A DNA stretch of 64,000 nucleotides, taken from Epiperipatus broadwayi. Taxonomy: Eukaryota; Onychophora; Udeonychophora; Euonychophora; Peripatidae. Numbering within the stretch: the first letter of the stretch is position 1; each line of letters starts with the position of its first letter. The translations under genes were made by a program, and so were the position numbers. The stretch covers positions 1,920,001 through 1,984,000 of the forward strand of contig JAQFVV010012529.1 of assembly GCA_028023455.1 (NCBI GenBank), given 5' to 3'. The notes below the pieces were generated by a model. It was not told the DNA's origin, ran no database searches, and was given only the letters and a program-made list of their open reading frames with translations. Positions 45,320 to 57,546 of this stretch are shown here, one piece after another.

Positions 45320-45502
45320 AGGTAAAAAAACAGCCAACTAACAAATAGAAAAATAACAAAGTAATCTGACTAAAAAAACATGTGTCATTTTATAAAAACA
45401 TTTGATGCCATAGAAATCAAAAAGGCCTCAAATGCTTTTATGAAATGATACATGGTTTTAGTCAGATTGCTTAATTTTTTTACTTTTTAGTCAGCTGTTT
45501 AC
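45320..45502. mobile_element. 183 bp fold-back MITE
   Basis: 'taatctgactaaaaaaacat' and 'gtcattttataaaaacattt' (left) return inverted as 'aaatgcttttatgaaatgat' and 'atggttttagtcagatt' (right). Outward the match continues to 'ggtaaaaaaacagccaacta' against the inverse of 'tagtcagctgtttac'. Arms are about 85 bp, the spacer about 16 bp. No ORF, superfamily unknown. Confidence 0.75.
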
Positions 45503-47629
45503 ATAAAAGCATTAGTTAAAATTATTTTTTTTACATATTATTTACATTTATATTTTTGATATTATATTATGTTTATATGATTGCTAAGAATGGTAACATT
45601 GCATATATTGTGGGCCTGGAATGGATTATGTCTAAATGTATATGTAGTAATGAACAGATTCTATAATGGATGAGCTTCTTTAATCAATTACATTAAGTGT
45701 AATAGATTTACTGCAATCAAAATTACTGTCAGTTTATAATTATGAGTTAATATACAACTTCCCCCTCAAAAAAAAAAAAATCATATATTCAGACAATATT
45801 TGAAATAAATTTATAATTTTTTATTTTTATTTTATTTTTCTTTTTAAATGGTTCTTATTGATGGCAACTTTGCTCAGATTATGGCCTGGAATGGATTATT
45901 CCCTTCAATTTCAACAGGAATTAATTAGTGGAATTGCTAACTGACAACATTTGAGAATACATCTATTCAAATAAACTAAATTTAATCCACCAGTAAAAAC
46001 AAGCTTTTGTCCATAATTTAGATATGATTTGAAATGAGTTTAGTTTAAGAAACTATTCAGGAAATGTTAATTGACTAAAATGCAATAACCAAAGATATTC
46101 TTGAATGCTGCTGCCATTTCATCAATTATCCCCAGAAACTTCTGACTTTATCATAAAAAATCATTTACAGTAGTTCTCTGAAAAAGATTTCACTAACATT
46201 AAGAAGAAGCATTCACATTTAAAAGGCAGCACATTTGAGCAACAAGCATCTGCAACCAACCAATGAACATCTGCAACTGAACAAGAAATGTCTAACCAAA
46301 TCAGAAGTACTCAACATTAAAACCAAATAACCATTACATCAGTATCCCCCCAAAATTAAAGGTTGTCTATCTGTTTTGATGCCTTTGATCACTTACCAAG
46401 CAAAAGTCACCACATAAGATTATATCAGAAGATTTCAGTTCATATTTTTTTTGGAAAGAATGGAGAAATGTTCTATCCATTATTCCATGTACTTGATAAT
46501 CATTAATAATTATCATTATTATCATTATCAGACACTTATAAACAAGCATGGACTTTCTAATTCCAGCAGAACATATAGTTAAAAACAAATAATAATAAAT
46601 TAAAATTGAATTTTATGATAATTTTATCAACCAATATGTGAATCACAAATACATTTATATATATCACAAATTTTACATTATCTTTTCTTTTTGAAATTAT
46701 TGAATTGTAGATTTTTTATTCTATTCTATCCTCAGCCATAATCTTCCCATGAAAGGAAATCACATCCTTTTTGGAAAGATTTTGCATTAATTTTAGTAAT
46801 ATAATAGGATCTGAATTCCTCATTAAAACTATGCTCAAGGTAAATATATATATATTTAAAAATCAGTTGTCCATTTTTTCCCCATGTCCACTTCAATGAA
46901 GACATGCAGTTACTATGCCAGATTCAATTGGACTGCATTCAGCAATCCAATGAAATTTTTTTAGTGTATTTATTTTGTTAATGAGAATTTTCATATAATA
47001 TACAACAAAATAGCAGTCTATATTAAAACTAATTGAGATAGTTAGATCATTATGATGAAATAATTTATCTTTTAATTGTTAAATATAGAAAGAACATAAT
47101 GGGGGCTGTAGTGTAGACTTCAGTTGCAACCACAAACTTATTCACTATTCTAGGTGTAACTCTATAGAATTTACATACTACTTTTAAAAGTAAAATTGGA
47201 AATTGATTGAGGTTTCAATGTAATTGTTTAGTAAATTAAATGAACTGTGGATAGAAATGAAAGAAATAGCAAGGCAAATCTTTAAAAAAGAGGTTTCATT
47301 AGATGATAGAATCAAGATAATCAAAATGTGGTCAGCTGCAAAATGAGCTTAGATTGACAATAAGTAAAGCTACAAAAATTATTAGCATTTTATTGAAAGT
47401 TTTACAACAACAACAACAAAAAAAGAACAATAAAATTACTGATTATATAATGCCAATTATTCTGGAAACCATATAACCTAAGATTGAAACAAATTCCTTC
47501 ATTTCAATTTCTATCCATTCTATATCAAAGCAAGGTATCTAAATATTGGGCAAATTACTGTATAATATTTTTAATATTATATTTTACATTATATACACTT
47601 AAGATTATTATGACAATTCATTTGCATTT
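45503..47629. other. AT-rich intergenic sequence
   Basis: No supported features. 47210-47470 may be degraded LINE sequence upstream of the fragment at 47630 (the plus frame EIARQIFKKE looks coding-like), but I cannot prove it. Confidence 0.35.
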
Positions 47630-47890
47630 TAGACTTGGTAAGAAAAAAAAGCAGTGCACGCTGGTTTTAGGAAAACCAAAGAATAATAACTTCATTATTG
47701 ATATATTTTGGATAATTGAGAAGGTTAGGGAATATTAGAAAGGCATGGGTGTCTGCTTTATTGATGGCAACAAGACCAATGATTTTAGAAAATAAGCTGA
47801 GACACAGCATCTTATTGTTCTGATGAGGAATCTCTTTGTAGGTGTAAAAGCTACAATTAAAAAAATCATATATTGCTCAATAATTTGGAA
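47630..47890 (+). pseudogene. LINE reverse transcriptase fragment
   Basis: Plus-strand frames give HAGFRKTKE at about 47658-47685, then IIDIFWIIEKVREY, MGVCFID (first catalytic-Asp box, normally F-I-D-Y) and HLIVLMRNLFVGVKATIK. The order and spacing are those of LINE RT blocks 1-3. The 'W-I-I-E-K-x-R-E' wording differs from the RTE copy at 33.3 kb, so this is a second LINE family, probably the FELWC-type LINE at 33.2/34.5 kb. The Y-A-D-D box is not found downstream, so the fragment is truncated. Confidence 0.65.
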
Positions 47891-48479
47891 GAAGTTTAAG
47901 TATTGAAAGAGCTAGGTCAAGAAGCTATAATTAAAACATGCTATAAATTAATCACTAATTCTTCATTAACTCAAAAAATTGAGAACTGTAGAGTAAATTA
48001 TTCATTTTCTATATAACTTGTGCAGTTGAGAAAGACTAGCTAAACTTAAATATAATTTCAGGATTGCATCCACAATCTTAAATACATTAAACATATCAGA
48101 ATATTTTGAAATATTTAAAATGGTTACAAAATAAATGGGAATTGGATAATGGCTAATCATGAAAGTAAAGATTATGATGATTGAAATAGCAGTTGACTTT
48201 AAAAGTAATAGTAAAGACAAAGTCATTATTGATTTGTGTACATCACAGTAGTGTTCCTCTATTTCTTAACATTTTATTTATGTTAGGCAATCTTAGAAAA
48301 ATATTATGGTGTTAAATAATAATTCAGATTTCTAGAGAAGTTTAAACCTATGTTATTGAGCTACACTGTTAACTTGTTTTCCAATTATGTCATTGATGTG
48401 AAAATATTTGCAATTAACTGAAGGGAGGAAGGGATATGATAAAAAAAAAAAAGTTATAATAAATTGAATTAAACTTGAT

Positions 48480-48520
48480 GATTGTTGGAAATGAGTTTGT
48501 AAAAAAAAAAAAAAAAAATT
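48480..48520. repeat. Poly(A) tract
   Basis: A run of 18 A at about 48501-48518 follows 'gagtttgt'. It is a mononucleotide repeat and explains the phenylalanine run of the minus-strand frame over it. Confidence 0.7.
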
Positions 48521-48920
48521 GAAAGAAATGATTTGATAATTTATTTTAATTAGATCTAGAAATATATATATAAGATCCATACAAACTGGTTTTAAATGCA
48601 ATTAATTTCTAAAGATTTATACATTTTATTAATTTCTTAATTCAAAAATAAAATAATAAATTTTAGGTTAAAAAATATAATAAACAAAAATTTAAATTTG
48701 TAGTTTTTAAAAAAGATCTTTGATAATTTTTATTATTTATAATACTGTATATGATACATTTTAACATGTGGCCTCATTGAAATTTTTGATATTGTTCCAA
48801 AACTGAAATGCCAAGTTACTATCTACACTCAAGTGTAATTACTTGATTATAATACTCTTTTGTCTAGCTTCTTAGACGATGAGTTTAATATATATGCACA
48901 TATAAGATTTAACTTTGTGT

Positions 48921-48951
<31 letters not shown>
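48921..48951. repeat. Compound (CA)n(TA)n microsatellite
   Basis: (AC)n from about 48921 passes directly into (AT)n ending about 48951. No associated element seen. Confidence 0.85.
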
Positions 48952-48952
<1 letters not shown>

Positions 48953-49072
48953 GTTATTAGCAAACTATGAAATTCAGCAGTGTATAAACTATCTAGAAGT
49001 TTTAGGCAAATTCTGAAATTAACAATTTGTTTTATATTTTGCCTATAGATATTTTGTGAAATATATAAAATG

Positions 49073-49127
49073 TCTCAAAAACTTTGAGGCATTTTGTTAT
49101 ATAATTTTAATTAAATTATATAACAAA
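49073..49127. repeat. Two adjacent short palindromes
   Basis: 'aatgtctcaaaaactttgag' plus 'gcatt' is an imperfect hairpin at 49070-49094. 'tttgttatataattttaatt' and its inverse 'aaattatataacaaa' form a near-perfect 35 bp palindrome at about 49093-49127. They may be the core of a tiny MITE. Confidence 0.55.
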
Positions 49128-49426
49128 GAAGTTTTTGTAGTGTAATCTATGCAGTTTTATTTTTGATTTGCAAAAAATTAACATGATGTGCCGCTTTAAG
49201 AATACAATGGCATTTTAAATTATAAATCAATTATCTTCCTATTGATTTCATTCAACTCTTAAATTCATTGGAATATTTCTGAAGATTAGGAATATAAATT
49301 GTGAAGACTGTTTTTTTTAAAATAATTATTGTCTCTCTAGTTTTGCATTAATATATATATATATCTTACATATCACTAATCTATGATCACTTTCTGTGTT
49401 GAATCTATTAAAAACATTACAATCTT

Positions 49427-49950
49427 GAAATTAATCATAGAATTAAAGTGCTTTTAGTAGAAATAGCTTAATATTAAAAATAAATATGTCTATATGTTTG
49501 AAAATGGTTTTTAATAAATGTATTTTTCTTTCTTATTGATGTGAGACTTGGACACTTAAAAGAAGAGCAAATTTCAGAACACTCAACAAAATATAGAGAT
49601 ATATGTTAGGAGCAATAGTAAGGGATCAAAAACAAAATATATTGATGAGAGAATAAATAGGTATTACTAATATCATTGAAAGAATTGAGACTGAAATGAA
49701 ACTGACTAGACATATTTCTAGAGGAGATGATAATAGATGTACAGTTGATGTCTTAAACTGAATTCCAAGAGGTTGTAAAAGATCTAGAAAGAGATTATAT
49801 GGGATAAATAAATGAGTGAAATAAGGAAGTTTTCTGGTATAATGTGGTGGAGAAGAGAGGCTAAAGAGATCAGAGAAACCGGATTAAACTTGTAAAGATT
49901 TTCATTCTGCAGTAGATCAGTAATGGTTCAAAATAATGATGAAAATAGTT
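49427..49950 (+). pseudogene. Second RTE-like LINE copy (3' end only)
   Basis: It aligns along its length with 33985-34531: 'attaatcatagaattaaa', 'aatatgtctatatgtttgaa', 'tggtttttaataaatgt', 'cttggacacttaaaagaag', 'gaattccaagaggttgtaaa' and 'tggtggagaagagaggctaa', then a decayed (ATGA)n-type tail. It has lost 'cttggttggagtg' and carries many substitutions, so it is clearly older than the 33 kb copy. Confidence 0.85.
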
Positions 49951-51687
49951 AATTGATTTATTATTATAGCAAATACTATTGAAATAATACTTTGCATTAC
50001 ATGGAATTAATATGTAGAAACTCTATTTAATGATATACATGTCCATAGGTATCACTTTGGTTGCTTAAAAAGAAAAGTAATTGTATTTATAAATCGCTAA
50101 TGGAATTTTTTTTCAAAGCAATAGCATTTTCTTTTTTTTCCATTTCCAGTTTTGACATTCTAATCACTGAATATTTTAGATTATTTTATTTAGCATGTTA
50201 ATTTGATCAATGTTTCCTGAGCCAAGTTGTAAAACTTTTTTTTTTACTTATTGAGTTGTTGGGTCATAGATTTGTTGGACATTCACAAAATTGAATTGAT
50301 ATGAAATCAGTCATTCAGAGAATTATATCCAATGATATCTTTTCTAGCAATAAAAACTATGACATTTTTTTTAAAAGTTATATTATGCCCTAAATGTTTT
50401 GCTTTAAAATCTTCCAGTCCATTTGAGCATACTTTTATAACTCCTGTATTGTCTATATGTAAGCAATCTATTTCTATGTTTGTCATATTAAATTTTTTTG
50501 GGGTCCATATTTCATTTCATTTTAAATTCAAATGATAATCTTTTTGAAAGTTAAGCATCTCTCTTCACAAATTAGTAATAAGAAATATCATGTAATCTAG
50601 ATATATTGGAAAATTATTATTTTCTCGTTAATTTGTTGGATGCCTTCTACATTTTTTATTACTATAATGTTAGTTTTTTCCCCCTGTCTATTCATAATTT
50701 TTAACATAATACATGGAAGTTTTTTTTTTTGTTATTGTACAATTTGAAATAATGATTTGGAAAATAAAAATAGAAGAAAGCAGAGCAAATTGAAAATAAG
50801 ATAATAAAAATAATAAGAAAAGGGCCCTATTTATGAAGAATTGTTAGAGAGAAGATGAAAATATTGATTTCAGTATCAGAAGAGAATAATTCCCGAGAAT
50901 CTGGAAGTATTTTTTTAGATAGCTAAAAAATATCTTTACTAGCTATAATTGGATCATAAATAGGCATTTAATTATTTTTAATTAAAGGATAGTATAAATC
51001 CTTTCAATTGACTTGATCACATGATTGTTAATAATCTCATCACAGAGAATTAGTGTACTATTAGAAAAGGAGACTTTCTACATGTATGGTCATTGAACTC
51101 AAAATATACATTATTGCATAAATCTATTCAGAAAACAATAAATCTGGTGATATAAGAATAATCATAATTTAAATTAATTAAAGTTTTAAAGAATACAATT
51201 TTTTTTCTTGCATTTCACTGTAATTCAAAATACTTTTTTTTTTAATGTAGTTAAAAAGAAAACGAAATTTTGGATTCCTTGATAAGCAAACACTATGCTT
51301 GAATATTAATGAAGCAAAATCAACAACAGATAATCCAATTTTTTTTTTTTTTCCAGAAAATATAATTATACCATTGCATCAATAATTATTATTTTAAAGA
51401 TTTTATAAACAATTTTTATTATTTTTTTTATATTGTACCTTCAAACAACTTTCTTATTATTTGTCAGAAGGTTTTGTGGTGATGGCATTTTAGTATTGGT
51501 TATATTTTTGACAATTTTCATCATCTAATATTAAATGTCTTTAGAAAAATTTTAGACTTTATTTAAACTTTCCAAATATATTCTACTGTTGGTAATAGCA
51601 GATATGTTTGTATTTAACACAACATCTTGAGGGATAATATACTCTCTTCTTCAGGTATTGCTTGCCTGATCAATAATATTAGCATAG

Positions 51688-52440
51688 AATTTGGAAGAAT
51701 AACTCGGTTGGTTAGAACTTTACTTTAAATTTCAGTATTTATGAATCTAAAGCAGTGTTCTTCAACCCTTGGTCCGGGCCACGGAACTTTTCTGCAGATC
51801 CGCGTGCTAGACGGGCAGTAAAAAGTTTGTAATAATAAATAATAAGAGTTTAAACTTTTAATTAATGTAGCCAATTTTTATTTATTTTTTCATCTCATTT
51901 TTACCCAATTAAAAAAAAAAGAAAACAGAACGAAAACAAAATCTAATCAATCATTCATAAATTAATTTGTTTTTCTAGTTATAACAGATGTTTATGGGGG
52001 GGGGGGGGTAGAATTAAATTTTTTATTACTTTTCTAAAAAAATTTAAAAAAAAGTTTTTTATTATATAAACTCCATGTATATATAAAACTTTATCTTATA
52101 TATTTAACATTGTTGTTTTGATCAGTTATAACAATAATTATGCTTATCTTTAAGAAAATTTATCTATAGACTTCTGCTGGTCTGCGAAATCTTATCCTTA
52201 TTTTTGCTGGTCCGCAAAACCTTATCCTTATTTTTACCGGTCCGCAGGTGTGAAAAGGTTGAAGACCACTGATCTAAAGGTCCAGATTTGATTCCCATGC
52301 TAGTATTGTCACTGGTCAGGCCAGAAACATCTGAAGAATAAAGGAGATTATTATCACTCAAAACTTTGTGTTATGTGTTGTTGAATGTATTTGGAAAGTT
52401 TAAATAAGGTTAAAAATTTTTCTCAAGACATCTAATATTT
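51688..52440 (+). mobile_element. tRNA-derived SINE, copy 2 (split by hAT MITE H1)
   Basis: The head 'ctcggttggttagaac' to 'tatttatgaatctaaag' ends at 51752. The rest resumes at 52272 with 'atctaaaggtccagatttga' (B-box-like GATTTGATTCC), 'tgtcactggtcaggccag' and 'tgtatttggaaagtttaaat'. It matches the unbroken SINE at 7498-7765, where 'gaatctaaggatccagg' is continuous. The ribozyme-like central domain of copy 1 is degraded here. Confidence 0.85.
51745..52279. mobile_element. hAT MITE H1, copy 2 (element 51753-52271 plus TSDs)
   Basis: The left end CAGTGTTCTTCAACC and inverted right end CAGTGGTCTTCAACC differ at one base. A perfect 8 bp TSD 'atctaaag' lies at 51745-51752 and 52272-52279. It shares its length (519 against 496 bp), the GC-rich left end, a 13-G run (51996-52008), and the right subterminal repeats 'cttatccttatttttgctgg' with the copy at 9076-9571. 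It is non-coding. Confidence 0.93.
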
Positions 52441-52756
52441 AATATTAGATGTTTTATTGTAAAAGGAGGCTGCCTTCACAGCAGATTGGATTGTTGATTG
52501 TTATTGATTGACTGATTTTAAAGTATAAGTAATACCTTTCCTATTAGCATGGCCATTATCAGAATGAGTTGATATTCCTGAGAAAACATTGGGGATTACT
52601 TGATTGTAGTTAGTAGTATTTAAATTTCCTTATATTTTAATATTACTAATAAACTACAATTTATTTAATACATTTATTTAATTTCTATCAGATTTAATCT
52701 GATACTAGCTTTAATTCTTATCAAATGCTTTACATTCTTAGATTAATGGTCATAGC

Positions 52757-52782
52757 TCTCTCTCTCTCTCTCTCGCTCTCAT
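52757..52782. repeat. (CT)n microsatellite
   Basis: 'agctctctctctctctctct' followed by 'cgctctc'. A dinucleotide repeat with one interruption. Confidence 0.85.
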
Positions 52783-52789
52783 TGCTGTA

Positions 52790-54306
52790 TAATGTTAGCA
52801 CAAATATAATTTATAATCTATATATTAGTGATCTTTTTTCACAATGAGATTAGTACAGTGAGGTCTGATATAATGAATTAATAGATTTAGAAGGTCATTC
52901 TTTATATCCATCAATTCATTGTAATATATATTGTAATACATATATTTAAGAGTTATCTATTTTATGTCCACAGCCTAGACTAAAATTACCATCCAAAACA
53001 ATTATTTAAGCAGGAAAAATCAAAATTATAAATATAAAGATACACATAAAATTTCTTGCTAAATATACTGTGATTTTTACTGAAAACTAAAATTAAAATA
53101 TAAACAAACTTACACATTCTCATAAAAATTTTCATGTCATTGATTTTTGAACTTTCATGTGAAATAATGCTTAACAGCAGACCTATCTATGTTAGCATCC
53201 TTATCATGCCTTATAATATTATCCAATCCTGTTCTTTGTGTGAATCTGGTGAACATTTTTCTGGCAATAAACTTCGTTGCAGGAACAGCACTTATACTAG
53301 GAGAAAAATTATTTAAATAATTGCTTCATCTTTTCATAAATGATGGTTCATTAAGATTATCATTTTTTTTTTATTAATCCACATTTGTAAAAGTTTTTGT
53401 TGTTTTGTGATATTACATTATAAACTGATCAATATGGAAATCTCTTTCGCTATCTATGCATATCTAATTTATCATCTTTTAAAGTGAAGCAGATTGTTGA
53501 TTTAACAGTACTGTGTTCAGAATCATTTTACAGCTTTCTTTTTTGGAAGTGATCTTTTTTTAATTCTGTTTTTATGGTTCATGATTAAAATTAATATTTG
53601 TACATGTTTGAGAGGAATAAAAAAAAATAATTGTAGAAAAAAATTATAAATATAAATATGTTCACAAAACATGATAAAGTTGTCTGATCTTTAATCAAAG
53701 CTGAAATGTTCTGAAAAATCTTATGTAAGTGCTTGTTATATCACCAGCAGTGCTTTTTGTAACATTTTCTAGTTCAGTCAATGTTTATTGATCTAGTGTC
53801 TATATCAGCACTCAATTTTTACAATTATTAGTGTAATTTAATTTCAAAATTATTTCTTTTTACAAATTATCATTGATTAACTTGCATATTCTGCATTTAT
53901 GGTTTATAGCTAAAAGTATTATAATATACACACTTTGCTGGAAAATCATTTAAAAATATATCTACAATATTTTCATTACTAGATATTTAGCAATTCCACA
54001 TTTAGCATTTAGTTTCTGCCATTGTTACTATAAACTTCACTTCAAAATTATTATTTTTATAACATCAACATTAATTGGCTTTCAAATTTTGTTATTAGTG
54101 CTTATAGCTAAAATTATTAAAGTATACATACCTAGGAAAATATTAAATAAAAAAGTGCAATATTTTCATCATCAGAATAAAGAAAGATAAGCAAACCAAA
54201 TTGACAACAAAACTTATCATGACAAAAATGTCTGCTATTCTAATGTTCATTACATGTATTTGCAATTGTTGTAAAAATCTTAATTTAGTTCTAAAAAATT
54301 TAGTTG
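52790..54306. other. AT-rich sequence without recognised features
   Basis: Two loosely similar stretches (53840-53990 and 54000-54170: 'atagctaaaagtattataat' against 'atagctaaaattattaaagt', both followed by 'tacacac/tacatac' and 'ggaaaat') suggest an old direct duplication of about 170 bp. No ORF or RNA gene. Confidence 0.4.
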
Positions 54307-57146
54307 CACTAAACCAAGAATTCCCAAACTTTTTTCGGCCGCAGACACCTTTACCAAAAACTTTTAAAATCTTCAACCCTCTAATCATTTACTTTACTTA
54401 TTCAAATTAATAAATTTGTACAATACTTTATTAAATATTACACTAGATATCAAACTTTTCATCACTTGTAATTAATTAATGAAAAAGATAAAAGGATTAC
54501 AGAATATGACACTATCTTGTGCAATATTTAATATCGAAACCTGCATTAATGTAAATTAAAGCAAAAAAATATGAACAGAGTTTATTTTAATTTTTGAAAT
54601 TTATGAAATAAATACATAAATTCAAAATAAGTACAAATATTGAAATCACTTTATTTAACATAAAAATGAAGTGGAAAAATCAACATATTCAGACAGAATT
54701 AAACTCAACAAAATTATAACAACAAAGGATTTTAATCAGAATTATAAAAATAAGAATACCAAATAAATTAGCTTTGAAAATTGAATTTAATGAGATGGAT
54801 GCACCTGATGATCTGACAACAATTTATCTATGTCCAGTTTTAAATTAGTGAGTTGCATTCTTAAATCTTCACATTCAGTGATATGCAATTGATGTCTGTT
54901 CTGAAGCCTCTGTCTACCAGATACGATAATGGAAATGCCAGAAAATACTTTTGTACAAGAGCCAGGTACAGAAGTGGAATATCTTGTTGCAGCCAAAACC
55001 TTTGATAATCCTGTTTGAATTATACCTTGAGATCCTCATTCGTGCTGATGGTTATCAGCTCATCTTGAAAAATTATATTTGATTCTGCACTAGTAGTGTA
55101 TGGGTTTATTATCCAGTCTGGTATTTCCAATGCTAGAATATCTTTGAACCTAATTTTGAAATCTAAGTGAAGAGCCTCCAAGTAGTTGACATACAGCAAG
55201 ATGTTTTTTTTTTTGGATTGTGCCTATCTTAAATAAGTTGGGGAACTGGGAAAGCTCAGATCTTGCAATATTTTACTTAAAAAAATAATCTGGCAACAAA
55301 AATCGATATGAATGATTTTTTTTTGTTAGATTCAAATTGTCTCCTTGCAATTGTAAATTAACATCATTAAAATTTTTAAATAAGTCAGTTAAATAAGCAA
55401 TATCTGTTTTACTGTTAAGTAAATTTTCTTTCAAACTGGAATCCTTTTCTTCCAAAAACTCTAAATCGGAGTGAAAAAGTGCAAAAAATCTTGCCAAACA
55501 TAAAACTTTTGTAATCCAGGGACTTCGGTATGAAGAACCAATTGATAGAAATCTTAGGCACTTTCCTTGCGTAAGTCTAGTGTTTAAAACATTACTTCAA
55601 ATTTTGTTTACAAATGTTATAACAAACTGAAGCGATTGATGCAATTTGTCACTAAGGTTCTTGGCTACTAAAGGTTACCTATGGATTATGCAGTTAACTG
55701 CAAGCACTTCAGGTATGTGTTGTTCCAGGTAAGTTACGAAACCAGGATAACAAACAACCATAGTTGGTGCTCTATCTGTCACAATAAATATATTTGTCAG
55801 TGGAATCACTTTCTTCTTGAAAAATAGCTCTATTGAATTAAAAATCGATTCGCTTCTAGTATCAGTTTCTAAAGTTCTAGCAAAAAACAGCTCTTCATGC
55901 ACTTCCTGATCTTGAATAACAGTGAACGTATACCAGCAACAAAGTTTCATTACCTGGTAATGTTGACTCATCTAATTGGAAGGAAAAAACTTTTTTTTTT
56001 TTGCAAATGATTACACAGTTTTCCACTTTTGGCTTACTTCAGTGATTTGTCTTTGAACTGTGTTATTTCTCAAAGGAATCTTTTTATAACATCTTGTGCA
56101 GATTTGTGGAATACAGCATTCAATACCTCCACGAAGTCTCCCCTATGGTGTGTGGCTAACCAGACAGTGATGAGTAGGGATATGTTATACAATACCCTTA
56201 ATCTATCATCATTTTGCTTAGATGATGAAGCAAACATCTATCTTAGTTCTTTTCAGAATTTTATCTTTAAGTGATTGAAAGTATGACAATTTTTTTTGTT
56301 TTTTTAAAAGTCAGGATGAATTCTATTCAAGTGATCTGTTAGTTTTGATGGTTTAATAGCTTCATTGCTAAAGACCTGTTTGTTTGTTTGATAATGATGG
56401 GACAAATCCTAGCTTCAAATACTGTACTGTCTATTTTTTTTTTTTTTTGGTTTAATCATATTATTATTATAAGAGATACAAGCTTTTATTAACAAACAAT
56501 TTTGACAGCCCCTATGATAAAAAAAAAAACAATAAAGTATGTACTTACTTGAAACAGAAGATTTTTGTTCAAATTCGAATAAATAAACTGTATCCTTTGA
56601 TTTTCTTTTTCATAATACTGCTCCTCAATAAATAATTATATTCAAAGTTCAAATCACAAATAAGTACATGTCATATCAAACGAACCAATTTATAGTGTTT
56701 TATGAAAACATGACTGTGCAAGACTGATTGATTCTGCTAATATTATCCCATTGCACCGCAAGCTAGTGCAGATATGAAACGGTTTTTTATGTCCGCAATT
56801 GCTTTGATACATTCAATATGACATTGCATAGATATGTTTGCGCTAAATGTATTTTCATGCATCCTTATGTGTGACTTCTTTAATGACACTTTACCTTTTC
56901 GTTCATAAGTTTGGTATGGAATGTGTTTTTATCAAAAAAGTTTTTTTTAAAAATGAATTTACCTTTTAATTAGGTATCTATTGAAATCACAGATATTTTG
57001 AAGTAACAAACAAATAGCAATAGTAAGGGGGTCTATTTTTGCTATCGTTGACCCCCAATTTTTTTTATTGAAATTATCAACCCCCTGAAAATTCAAATTG
57101 ACTCCGGGGATCGATATTGACCACTTTGGGAACTTTTGCACTAAAG
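54307..57146 (-). mobile_element. 2.8 kb hAT transposon (54315-57138), formerly autonomous
   Basis: The left end CAAGAATTCCCAAAC and inverted right end CAAAAGTTCCCAAAG form TIRs. Flanks are 'cactaaac' (54307-54314) and 'cactaaag' (57139-57146), an 8 bp TSD with one mismatch. Inside, on the minus strand, lie fragments of one hAT transposase. 8 bp TSD, TIRs and hAT transposase together make the assignment firm. Its ends differ from those of MITE H1, so it is not the direct source of H1. Confidence 0.88.
54787..56280 (-). pseudogene. hAT transposase (ZBED/SCAN-domain-protein-like), broken
   Basis: Minus-strand order is as follows. An N-terminal part at about 56000-56280 resembles the helical segment preceding the catalytic core. 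The frame 55675-55971 has LFFARTLETDT, SIELFFKKKVIPLTN and IVTDRAPTMV, where the D-x-A-P-x-M block follows the first catalytic region, ending VLAVNCIIHR. The frame 55273-55497 has FFALFHSDLEFLEEKDSSLK and TDIAYLTDLFKNFNDVNLQL. A C-terminal frame at 54787-54996 has ECEDLRMQLTNLKLDI, the DLR-x-x-LT signature of the hAT dimerisation end. The fragments are in order but separated by stops and shifts. These blocks are shared with vertebrate ZBED5-like and many invertebrate hAT transposases. The BED zinc finger expected at the N-terminus is not recognisable. Confidence 0.85.
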
Positions 57147-57546
57147 CTTGTATTTTGCAATAATTTTTACTAGTAGAAAGATATGATTTTTCTTTTATAT
57201 TATTATGTAATGAATTTGTAATCATTATTAAATTTTTAGAAAAAAGGTTTGCTTTAAATTATGTAATTGAGATTTTATTTATTGATTATTGCTGGAGATG
57301 CTAATTACATATATAGATATATACTACTTGATTATGCTTAGTAGTATAAGTTTTCATATATATCATTTTATTGTTAATACCCTACCATTTGTTTTATATA
57401 ATTATTTAATTTTTATCAAATTAAGTCTTATTAAATTCAGTCTGATACTAATTTTCATTATTACCAAATGCTTTCTGTTTTTAGACTAAATGAACTTTTC
57501 TTGAGCAATGGAAAATAGTTATAGCTCTCTTATATTATTACACAAT
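57147..57546. other. AT-rich sequence without recognised features
   Basis: No supported features. The 88-codon minus-strand frame at 56959-57225 runs across the hAT terminus and is not a gene. Confidence 0.45.

Noticed and set aside
48353-48601. 82-codon minus-strand frame with a run of phenylalanines resembling a membrane segment
   Set aside because: The phenylalanine run is a translated poly(A)/poly(T) tract.
56959-57225. 88-codon minus-strand frame
   Set aside because: It crosses the right terminus and TSD of the hAT element, so it cannot be an ancestral gene.
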